Below are positions 1 through 5,459 of a stretch of DNA of 5,459 nucleotides, one piece after another; within the stretch, counting starts at the first letter, position 1; each line of letters opens with the position of its first letter. The position numbers and the translations under genes are program-made. Below the pieces are notes generated by a model. It was not told the origin of the DNA and did no database searches. It was given only the letters and a program-made list of their open reading frames with translations. Source of the DNA: an uncultured Eubacteriales bacterium (GTDB lineage: Bacteria > Bacillota > Clostridia > Lachnospirales > Lachnospiraceae); assembly GCA_900549105.1 (NCBI GenBank), contig URND01000160.1:1-5459 (forward strand). The letters are read 5' to 3'.

Positions 1-1911
1 TTCAGACGTATGCAGAAGAGTGCGAAGAAGTACAGGCAGGAGTTTATAAACTCGGAGACAGCTTGCTTTGATGAACTTGGCTTTGATATGATCGTAGTGG
101 ACGAGGCCCATAATTATAAGAATATTTCACTTGAATACAGAGGGGATAATATTGTCGGCTTCCATGCGGTGGGCAGTAAGAAGGCCGATAATATGCTGGA
201 GAAGGTTCAATATATTCAGAAACAGCGGGGAAGAGTGATTTTCGCAACCGGCACGCCGATTACCAATTCACTGGCGGATTTATATGTGCTTCAACGCTAT
301 CTTCAGCCGGAAGAACTGAAGATTTGCAATATTTATCATTTTAATGACTGGATTAATACCTTCTGTGAGGAAGAGACGGCCTTTGAAATTGATGTGGACA
401 GTAAAAATTGTCGTTTTACTACCAGATTTTCACGTTTTCATAATCTGACGGAGCTCATGTGTATGTTCAGCGAGGTGTGTCATTTTTATCAGGGAAGCGC
501 AGAAGAACTGGGGCTGCCGGAGTTTAACGGATATAGCAATGTGACGGTGAAGCGGTCAAAAGAACAGAAAGCCTATATCGATGCATTGGCTGAGAGGACG
601 GAAGCTATACGTAATCATGAGGTGGACAGGTCAGAGGATAATCTTCTGAAGATTACAGTAAACGGGCGGCAGGCGGCGACAGATATCCGTCTTGTATGCC
701 CGGATGCGGATGTCAGCAGCTCGGAGACAAAAATCAGGGTATGTGCGCGCAATATGGCACGCATGTATTTTGGATTTCCGGGTAAGACACAGATTGCCTT
801 TTCAGATATCTCAACGCCGAAAGTCGGCTTTAATATTTATGATGAGTTAAAGAAGGAACTTGTGAAACTGGGAGTGAAAGAGGCTCAAATCATGTTTATT
901 CATGATGCGGATTCTGAGAAGAGAAGAGCAAAGGCGGAAAAGGACTTTAATGACGGTAAAATCCGCATATTGATTGGGAGTACGCAGAAATTGGGAACCG
1001 GAACAAACGTGCAGGAGCGTTTGATCGCGGTGCATCATGTGGATGTGCCATGGAAACCGGCCGATATGATTCAGCGGGAAGGCCGCCTGCTTCGGCAGGG
1101 CAATACGTGCGAAGAAGTGTTTGTGTTCCGCTATATCACGGAATGTTCTTTTGACGCCTATACATACCAGATTCTTGAGAATAAGCAGAGGTTTATCGCC
1201 CAGTTTCTGTCCGGTTCCCTGACTGCGGTTCATCGCGATGAAAGCGATTGTGCGGACACGGTTTTGACATATGCGGAGGTAAAGGCGCTGGCGATTGGAA
1301 ATCCGTTAATCAAAAAGAGGGTGGAAGTGTCCAATGAGCTGGAGCATGCCCGGATTAATCAGAGGCAGAAAAAGAAGGAACTGATAAGTCTTGAGGAAAT
1401 ACTTTTTCACATGCCTGCCCGGCTAGCAGGAAAACGCCTTCTTATTGCCAATGTGCAGTCGGATATCCGCTATTATCAAAAGCACAAAGAATCTGTGAAG
1501 CGTGAAGAACGGCTGAGTTTCGGTGAGGAACTGCTTCTTGCTTTGAAGGAAAATGTTATGCAGGAAAAGGAAAGATATTTCTCGGGATATCAGGGCTTTG
1601 ATGTCATACTTCCGAGGCATATGGAGGTGGATAAGCCTTATGTCTGGTTGAAGCGCAAGGGAAGTAATCAGTACAGCGTTGCTATGAATACAGATAAGGT
1701 TTTAGGGGTCTGCCAGAGATTGGATTATCTGCTTGATAATCTTCAAAAGGAAATGAATCGGCACAATAATAAGCTGAGAGCGCTTCTAAAGCAGCAGAAT
1801 CAGGCAAAATCAGACATTGCCCTTGGCAATATGTACGATGAGGAAGTGAAGGTTCTGGCCGATAAGCTGAAAGAAATTGATGAAAAGTTAAAGGAGGGAA
1901 AGGCAATATGA
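1..1911 (+). CDS. SF2 (SNF2/DarB-like) helicase of mobile-element type, C-terminal part, 5' truncated by the window
   Basis: This is an ATP-dependent DNA helicase or translocase, seen from motif II onward. The frame is open to base 1, so the first ATG at nt 10 is probably internal: motifs I and Ia, which must precede motif II, are missing. Residues counted from that Met: motif II VVDEAHNYKN (29-38, DEAH 31-34), motif III ATGTPITNS (79-87), motif IV-like QIAFSDIST (261-269), motif V STQKLGTGTNVQ (324-335) and motif VI QREGRLLRQGN (355-365), so the second RecA domain is intact. Next come ENKQRFIAQF (390-399) and ALAIGNPLIKKR (426-437), wording typical of the helicase half of large methylase/helicase proteins on Firmicutes conjugative elements and phages, related to phage P1 DarB. 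Residues about 437-500 and 570-630 are charged and probably coiled coil. The stop overlaps the AAA+ start by 4 nt. An N-terminal methylase upstream is possible but not visible. The superfamily is certain; the biological role is inferred. Confidence 0.93.
   Translation, partial: FRRMQKSAKKYRQEFINSETACFDELGFDMIVVDEAHNYKNISLEYRGDNIVGFHAVGSKKADNMLEKVQYIQKQRGRVIFATGTPITNSLADLYVLQRYLQPEELKICNIYHFNDWINTFCEEETAFEIDVDSKNCRFTTRFSRFHNLTELMCMFSEVCHFYQGSAEELGLPEFNGYSNVTVKRSKEQKAYIDALAERTEAIRNHEVDRSEDNLLKITVNGRQAATDIRLVCPDADVSSSETKIRVCARNMARMYFGFPGKTQIAFSDISTPKVGFNIYDELKKELVKLGVKEAQIMFIHDADSEKRRAKAEKDFNDGKIRILIGSTQKLGTGTNVQERLIAVHHVDVPWKPADMIQREGRLLRQGNTCEEVFVFRYITECSFDAYTYQILENKQRFIAQFLSGSLTAVHRDESDCADTVLTYAEVKALAIGNPLIKKRVEVSNELEHARINQRQKKKELISLEEILFHMPARLAGKRLLIANVQSDIRYYQKHKESVKREERLSFGEELLLALKENVMQEKERYFSGYQGFDVILPRHMEVDKPYVWLKRKGSNQYSVAMNTDKVLGVCQRLDYLLDNLQKEMNRHNNKLRALLKQQNQAKSDIALGNMYDEEVKVLADKLKEIDEKLKEGKAI
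1891..1898 (+). promoter_or_regulatory. Ribosome binding site for the AAA+ ATPase gene
   Basis: AAGGAGGG lies inside the last codons of the helicase gene, 9 nt before the ATG at 1908. It fixes that start, and the ATGA stop/start overlap implies translational coupling of helicase and ATPase. Confidence 0.8.
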
Positions 1912-3062
1912 GTGAAAATAATATTCCGGAAGTTACTGTCAGCGGACTGGTGAAGGAGCTTGGAGAACTGTATACGAAGGCTATTCAGGGCGGGTGGCCC
2001 CTTGCGATGCTTCCCGCGCCATTTGTATGGGGGCCTCCCGGCGTAGGAAAGTCTGACGGGGCAAAGCAGTTGAAGGCGTATATCGAGAGACATACTTCAA
2101 AGAAAGTTGTTGTGACCGATGTGCGGCTGCTTCTTTTCTCTCCCATTGATTTGCGGGGTATCCCGGTGGCAAATCAGGAAAAGACTTTTGCCGAGTGGCT
2201 GAAACCGAAAATTTTTGATATGGATTCCTCGGAGGATGTCATTAATATCCTCTTTCTCGATGAACTCACGGCAGCGCCGCCGGCGGTTCAGGCTGCTGCC
2301 TATCAGTTGACTTTGGACCGCAGAATCGGAGAGCATGAACTTCCGGGAAATTGCCTGGTGATCGGAGCCGGCAACAGGACAACCGATCATTCCGTTGCCT
2401 ACCGTATGCCGAATGCATTGGCGAATCGTATGCAGCATTACGAAGTGAGCCCGGATTTTGACAGTTGGAGTAAATGGGCGATGCAGAATGAGGTTCACCC
2501 TCTGGTGTTGGGATTTCTGGCATTTGATAACAGTAAGTTTTATGACAGTAAGGCAGGGGCAGACCGGTTAGCCTACCCAACACCGAGAAGCTGGATGTTT
2601 GTGAGCAATATCCTTAATATTCTTGGAGCGAAGCAGGATATTTCTCAGTTGTATACGAAAATCAGCAGCTGCGTTGGAGCGGATGCGGCGCTGGCATTTA
2701 TTGCCTGGTGCAGAAACCATGAAGAACTTCCGGATGTCCGGGATATCTTCAGCGGGAAACGGACAAAATTCCCCCTGGCTATGGATGCACTTTATTCACT
2801 GATCATGTCTATGGTGGCTTATGCGGAGAGTCGCGAGATAATAAAAGAAAATGAACTGACGGTCACTGAGCTGGAAAATATGGTCATCTATGCCTCCAGA
2901 TTTCCGGCAGACTATCGGGCCTGCCTCTATCAGAGCCTTAGCCGGAAGCGTTCCATCATGGATAAGTTAATGAAGGTGCCCGGCTTCAGACAGTGGCTAA
3001 AAGAGTTTGAATTCATAGATCAGTTTATGCTTATGCATAATGCCCGTATTGCCGAGGTGTGA
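1908..3062 (+). CDS. MoxR-like AAA+ ATPase
   Basis: This is a cytoplasmic AAA+ ATPase of 384 residues, of the MoxR type that acts as a chaperone-like remodeller with a VWA-domain partner (known pairs include RavA/ViaA and NorQ/NorD). Visible motifs: Walker A GPPGVGKS (42-49), DLRGIP (81-86), Walker B ILFLDE (114-119), a segment beginning TAAPPAVQAA (121-130) that matches the pore-side helix region of this family, sensor 1 GAGNRTTD (153-160, Asn156), and LANRM (171-175) with Arg174 as probable arginine finger. PTPRSW (224-229) opens the C-terminal lid, which runs to the end without another recognisable domain. The start is set by the AAGGAGGG 9 nt upstream and the 4-nt overlap with the helicase; the VWA gene begins 1 nt after the stop. 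All catalytic motifs look intact. The family call is secure, but the client is unknown. Its partner is inferred to be the next gene's product, and the helicase coupling suggests a DNA-related process. Confidence 0.93.
   Translation: MSENNIPEVTVSGLVKELGELYTKAIQGGWPLAMLPAPFVWGPPGVGKSDGAKQLKAYIERHTSKKVVVTDVRLLLFSPIDLRGIPVANQEKTFAEWLKPKIFDMDSSEDVINILFLDELTAAPPAVQAAAYQLTLDRRIGEHELPGNCLVIGAGNRTTDHSVAYRMPNALANRMQHYEVSPDFDSWSKWAMQNEVHPLVLGFLAFDNSKFYDSKAGADRLAYPTPRSWMFVSNILNILGAKQDISQLYTKISSCVGADAALAFIAWCRNHEELPDVRDIFSGKRTKFPLAMDALYSLIMSMVAYAESREIIKENELTVTELENMVIYASRFPADYRACLYQSLSRKRSIMDKLMKVPGFRQWLKEFEFIDQFMLMHNARIAEV
3054..3059 (+). promoter_or_regulatory. Ribosome binding site candidate for the VWA gene
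   Basis: GAGGTG sits 4 nt before the ATG at 3064, overlapping the end of the ATPase gene. A second candidate, AAGGA (3076-3080), is 4 nt before the ATG at 3085 and 7 nt before the ATG at 3088, which is better spaced for 3088. The sequence alone does not decide among these starts. Confidence 0.45.
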
Positions 3063-3063
3063 A

Positions 3064-4347
3064 ATGAAGAAGAATAAGGAAGAGATGATGACAAAACAAC
3101 AGATTAATAGTATACTGACGGCGGTGAGAGCTTCACTGCTGCTGCGAGAGCCCTTTTATGGCCATCTGCTGATGAACTTGAAGTTTGGCATTGCTTCCTG
3201 CGGAACTGCATGTACGGATATGCGGCGGATACTGTGGGATCCGGAATTTATTTCCGGTTTGAATGAAGAAGAGATAGAATTTGTTATGGAGCATGAAGTC
3301 CTGCATTGTGTCCTTCAGCATCCGCTCAGGGGGAGAAGGCTAAACCATCGTTTATACAATATTGCCGCAGATATTGTTGTGAATGCGAATATTTTCTACT
3401 CCAGGGGGATAGACAATTTCAAAATTTCCGGGAAAGAAGTGATGCATTTGGCGCCGGATATGAGCCCGGGGCATTTACATACGGCAGAGCAGGTCTATGC
3501 CATGCTTCTTGATAAATATAAAGATGCTTCGGAGGATGAGCAGCTTTTCTGTGAATTGGAGGCGGAAGGCGGCACTGTGGACAATCATACTGTCTGGAAA
3601 ACCATTCCGATGGGCTCCTCTCTTTCCCAAGAATGGAACGGCCATATAAAGGAGACGGCTGGAAAGACCGCCGGCCTTTATGTCATGCCGCCGGCCGCCA
3701 GGAAGCTCCTGAAAGAGTTGGATTATAAGGAAAAAGTGGACTGGAAGCAGCTTCTGCATGATTTTATCCAGAGCTGCAGCGACCGTTATGATTATACATT
3801 CACTCCCTCAGACAGAAGATTTTCCGATGGCGATTTTATCCTGCCTGCTTTTTGGGAGATAGAAGGAGAAAAGCTGGATAATCTCTGGTTTTTAATTGAC
3901 ACAAGCGGAAGTATCAGCAATGAAACGCTGACTGCTGTTTTTATGGAGATTAAAAGCTGCCTTGAACAGCTTCCGTTTCTCAGGGGGAAATTGAGCTTCT
4001 TTGATACAACGGTCAGTGACCCGGTGGAATTTCATGAAGTTCAGGATTTGGAAAAAATGAAGCCGACAGGGGGCGGCGGTACAAGTTTTCACTGTATTTT
4101 TAAGTATATGAAGACACATATGGCGGAAACGCTTCCGACTGCTGTTATCATCCTCACGGATGGTTATGCTGACTATCCGGATGAAGCGGCTGCCCTGGGC
4201 GTCCCCGTTTTCTGGATGCTGGTTGGCAGAGACACGGATGCACCCTGGGGAAAGACAGTTCATATTGAAAAAATAAATAATAGATATAAAGATATACTGA
4301 GGCGATTAAATGGATTATCCAAGAAAAAACCATTATTTAAAATTTAA
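3064..4347 (+). CDS. VWA-like protein with N-terminal HExxH metallopeptidase-like domain (DUF2201 type)
   Basis: This is the probable partner of the MoxR ATPase. The ATG at 3064 gives 427 residues. An upstream in-frame ATG at 3040 lies inside the ATPase gene and is less likely; 3085 and 3088 are plausible later starts. Numbered from 3064, the N-terminal domain (about 10-125) carries HEVLHCVLQH (77-86), an HExxH zinc-protease signature with a third His five residues later, followed by NIAADIVVN (99-107), as expected for the putative metallopeptidase domain of this family. The VWA domain (about 270-400) has the MIDAS residues DTSGS (279-283), TGGGGTS (335-341) and LTDG (364-367), so metal binding looks intact. 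The family normally ends close to the APWGK region (393-397). Here about 25 further basic residues follow, encoded in AT-rich DNA. The end overlaps the M50 gene by 38 nt. Cytoplasmic; no signal peptide or membrane segment seen. Whether it cleaves protein is unproven. Confidence 0.9.
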   Translation: MKKNKEEMMTKQQINSILTAVRASLLLREPFYGHLLMNLKFGIASCGTACTDMRRILWDPEFISGLNEEEIEFVMEHEVLHCVLQHPLRGRRLNHRLYNIAADIVVNANIFYSRGIDNFKISGKEVMHLAPDMSPGHLHTAEQVYAMLLDKYKDASEDEQLFCELEAEGGTVDNHTVWKTIPMGSSLSQEWNGHIKETAGKTAGLYVMPPAARKLLKELDYKEKVDWKQLLHDFIQSCSDRYDYTFTPSDRRFSDGDFILPAFWEIEGEKLDNLWFLIDTSGSISNETLTAVFMEIKSCLEQLPFLRGKLSFFDTTVSDPVEFHEVQDLEKMKPTGGGGTSFHCIFKYMKTHMAETLPTAVIILTDGYADYPDEAAALGVPVFWMLVGRDTDAPWGKTVHIEKINNRYKDILRRLNGLSKKKPLFKI

Positions 4348-4350
4348 ACC
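4261..4350. other. AT-rich junction between the helicase/MoxR/VWA module and the peptidase module
   Basis: A hand count gives 19 G+C in 90 bases (about 21%), against 34 in the preceding 60 bases (about 57%). The stretch encodes the extra tail of the VWA protein and the first codons of the M50 gene. It contains TTGAAA (4265-4270) and TATAAA (4285-4290), separated by only 14 bp, and TATACT (4293-4298). A promoter for the M50 gene could lie here, but the spacing is short and the resulting leader would be about 12 nt. Composition is observed; the junction and promoter readings are inference. Confidence 0.45.
4299..4302 (+). promoter_or_regulatory. Ribosome binding site for the M50 protease gene
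   Basis: GAGG within TGAGGCG lies 7 nt before the ATG at 4310, inside the VWA coding region. It is modest in strength but well spaced, and it supports the 38-nt overlapping start. Confidence 0.55.
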
Positions 4351-5254
4351 CATCGACTCCGATTGGGTGTGCATTGAGAACTTTCTGACGGGTGAGATAT
4401 GGGAAGTCAGCAGGGAAGTTGCGGAATTTCTCAAGGCACTCAATGGTAAAACAAACCCGTACAAAATTAATGAGGAATTCAGCGAAGAATTTGTGGATGA
4501 ACTGCTGGATGATTTCGATGAAGAGGGATGGCTGTATTCGGGGAAAAGACTGATGTCCGGCGGTATCGGAACCGCATTATTTACATTGTGGATTCCGGAT
4601 GTTAAAATATGGCATCGAATTGTTGCAAAAATCTGGAATTCATTGCTGATGATTCTATGTTTGCCGGTATTCATCATTGGCGTAACTATACTCGTGCGGG
4701 GCAATTTTCCCTACATTGAGCATGGTTCCAATTGGGGGCTGTGCTACCTGGTGGGATTCATTCCGGGATTGATGCTCCATGAGCTGAGCCACGCCGCAGC
4801 CTGCCTGTCGGATGTCAGAGGCAAAGTGTTTGAGTTTGGCATTATGGTTCGTTATTTTCTTCCGGGAGCCTATGTTGTTCTTGACACAGAAAGAATCCGG
4901 AATCGATTCAAAAAAGCCCAGATTTTCGCCGCGGGAATAGAGATGAATCTTTTGTTGGCCGGAATTTTTTTGATTCTCCTGAAATTGGGCTGGTTTGATT
5001 GTACAATTCTTATATATGCCGCATTAGTGAATGGGATTCTGGCTGCATTTAATTTGGCCCTAATCGGTCCCTTGGATGGAATGAAGATATTTTCCGAATT
5101 GCTTGGTGTGGAGAATATTGTCTATAAAGCAAAAAAACTTATATTTGATAATGACGCAAAGAAAAAACTCAGAAAGAGGGGGATAAACGGACGGGCAGCG
5201 ATTGCATCCTGCTATATTATTGTAGGTTTTCAACTGCTGCTTCCCCTGATTTAA
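4310..5254 (+). CDS. Membrane M50 (site-2-type) zinc metalloprotease with PqqD-like N-terminal domain
   Basis: This is a multi-pass membrane protease of 314 residues, probably cutting a peptide or its membrane anchor within the bilayer. Residues about 15-78 look like a PqqD-type winged-helix domain: TGEIWEVSREVAEFL (27-41), then an acidic helix with DELLDDFDEEGWLY (63-76). This fold binds leader peptides in many RiPP pathways. The active site is HELSH (157-161), and the distal metal-ligand motif is FNLALIGPLDG (247-257, Asp256), so both halves of the M50 site are present. Hydrophobic segments lie near 107-129, 141-163, 175-191, 204-227, 230-252 and 295-314. The overall plan resembles the putative peptide zinc metalloproteases of RiPP loci such as B. 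subtilis YydH. The next gene encodes a short hydrophobic peptide, a plausible substrate. The M50 call is firm; the PqqD-like call is by pattern only, and the substrate is inferred. It may be cargo inserted after the VWA gene. Confidence 0.88.
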   Translation: MDYPRKNHYLKFKPIDSDWVCIENFLTGEIWEVSREVAEFLKALNGKTNPYKINEEFSEEFVDELLDDFDEEGWLYSGKRLMSGGIGTALFTLWIPDVKIWHRIVAKIWNSLLMILCLPVFIIGVTILVRGNFPYIEHGSNWGLCYLVGFIPGLMLHELSHAAACLSDVRGKVFEFGIMVRYFLPGAYVVLDTERIRNRFKKAQIFAAGIEMNLLLAGIFLILLKLGWFDCTILIYAALVNGILAAFNLALIGPLDGMKIFSELLGVENIVYKAKKLIFDNDAKKKLRKRGINGRAAIASCYIIVGFQLLLPLI

Positions 5255-5294
5255 TATTGAATGTCATTTCTATCATGGGATTATTTCATTAGAA
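5255..5294. other. Short intergenic gap before the small peptide gene
   Basis: This is the only real gap between genes in the window (57 nt to the next ATG). It is AT-rich and has no inverted repeat followed by a T-run, so no terminator is seen. TTGAAT (5257-5262) and TATCAT (5271-5276) are promoter-like, but they are only 8 bp apart and do not form a convincing pair. Read-through from the protease gene is the simplest reading. Confidence 0.4.
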
Positions 5295-5305
5295 AAGGAG
5301 GGTGA
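5295..5305 (+). promoter_or_regulatory. Very strong ribosome binding site of the small peptide gene
   Basis: AAGGAGGGTGA nearly matches the full anti-SD complement (one extra G) and ends 6 nt before the ATG at 5312. It is the strongest SD in the window and is the main evidence that the short frame is a real, highly translated gene. Confidence 0.8.
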
Positions 5306-5311
5306 TTCGAC

Positions 5312-5459
5312 ATGAAAAATAAGACAGGAAAAAAAGACGGTTCGGGAGCTCTGGCCTTGGCCCCCGTTGGCTTATCCTTATTGGCCGCTCATGCCCAATC
5401 TCTGTGGCTGGCTGCGGCAGCGGGGGTTTTGATTTTTATTTTTGTGGCTGGGGGGCCCC
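5312..5459 (+). CDS. Small hydrophobic peptide, possible substrate of the M50 protease; 3' end beyond the window
   Basis: I do not recognise this gene. The frame from ATG 5312 is open for 49 codons to the window end. The peptide begins with a basic segment, MKNKTGKKDG, then turns almost entirely hydrophobic from about residue 13, with two blocks: ALALAPVGLSLLAA (13-26) and LWLAAAAGVLIFIFVAGG (31-48). Between them lies AHA-QS (26-30), which looks like a signal-peptidase I AxA site, although a second hydrophobic block follows directly. There is no Cys in the visible part, so lanthionine or sactionine chemistry is not suggested. The very strong SD and the position 57 nt after a PqqD-like/M50 protease gene suggest a peptide precursor (bacteriocin or signal) or a small membrane protein made with the protease. 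Alternatives are the first membrane segment of a longer transporter or immunity protein. That it is a gene is fairly likely; any function is inference. Confidence 0.6.
   Translation, partial: MKNKTGKKDGSGALALAPVGLSLLAAHAQSLWLAAAAGVLIFIFVAGGP

Noticed and set aside
847..1233. Minus-strand open frame of 128 codons inside the helicase gene
   Set aside because: It lies opposite highly conserved helicase motifs V and VI, lacks any recognisable domain, and is explained as an antisense shadow. The other minus-strand frames were rejected on the same grounds.
3040..3063. Upstream in-frame ATG at 3040 as the start of the VWA gene
   Set aside because: It would overlap the ATPase gene by 23 nt and has no clear SD immediately upstream. 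The ATG at 3064 has GAGGTG 4 nt away, and 3085/3088 have AAGGA, so the eight extra residues are unlikely.
3306..3512. Plus-strand 68-codon frame inside the VWA gene
   Set aside because: It is an alternative-frame shadow of the metallopeptidase-like domain, with no SD and no family resemblance.
4265..4298. TTGAAA and TATAAA/TATACT as a promoter for the M50 gene
   Set aside because: The spacers are 14 or 22 bp rather than 16-18, and the region is generally AT-rich, so chance matches are expected. It is kept only as a possibility in the AT-rich entry.
5257..5285. TTGAAT with ATTATT (17-bp spacer), or TATCAT, as a promoter for the small peptide gene
   Set aside because: ATTATT matches only three of six -10 positions, and the better TATCAT is just 8 bp from the -35-like box.
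5452..5459. GGGGCCCC palindrome at the last bases
   Set aside because: It is only 8 bp at the window edge, inside an open coding frame and without a T-run. It cannot be called a terminator or site, and could be a low-quality sequence end.

Overview
The window reads as accessory-region DNA from a Gram-positive Clostridia-type bacterium, most likely a Lachnospiraceae relative. This rests on moderate GC, strong AGGAGG-type ribosome binding sites, head-to-tail overlapping genes, and a helicase whose C-terminal half has the wording typical of helicase/methylase proteins on Firmicutes integrative conjugative elements and phages. The taxonomic call is inference. No integrase, relaxase, tRNA, rRNA or CRISPR array is visible. 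Every gene is on the + strand and almost no sequence is non-coding until the last 200 bases.

Layout: (1) 1-1911 is the C-terminal part of an SF2 (SNF2/DarB-like) helicase, entering from the left edge without its ATP-binding motif I. (2) 1908-3062 is a MoxR-like AAA+ ATPase, overlapping the helicase stop by 4 nt behind a strong SD. (3) 3064-4347 is a protein with an N-terminal HExxH metallopeptidase-like domain and a C-terminal VWA domain (DUF2201 type), 1 nt after the AAA+ gene. (4) 4310-5254 is a membrane M50 (site-2-type) zinc protease with a PqqD-like N-terminal domain, overlapping the VWA gene by 38 nt. (5) 5312 to the right edge is the start of a small, very hydrophobic peptide gene with a near-perfect SD; it is open at the window end.

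The window seems to join two modules. The first is helicase + MoxR ATPase + VWA protein. MoxR and VWA proteins are a classic pair in which the ATPase works with the VWA partner to remodel a client; here the coupled helicase suggests that the client acts on DNA, in element maintenance, transfer or defence. The second module is a PqqD-like/M50 protease followed by a short hydrophobic peptide. This resembles the peptide-plus-membrane-protease part of RiPP or peptide-pheromone loci such as the B. subtilis yyd operon, whose YydH is a putative M50 peptidase. The join lies in an abruptly AT-rich stretch (about 21% GC at 4261-4350 against about 57% in the preceding 60 bases). There the VWA protein also carries a basic tail of about 25 residues beyond its expected domain end. 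The peptide-protease pair is the best candidate for an undescribed system, but its other genes would lie past the right edge.
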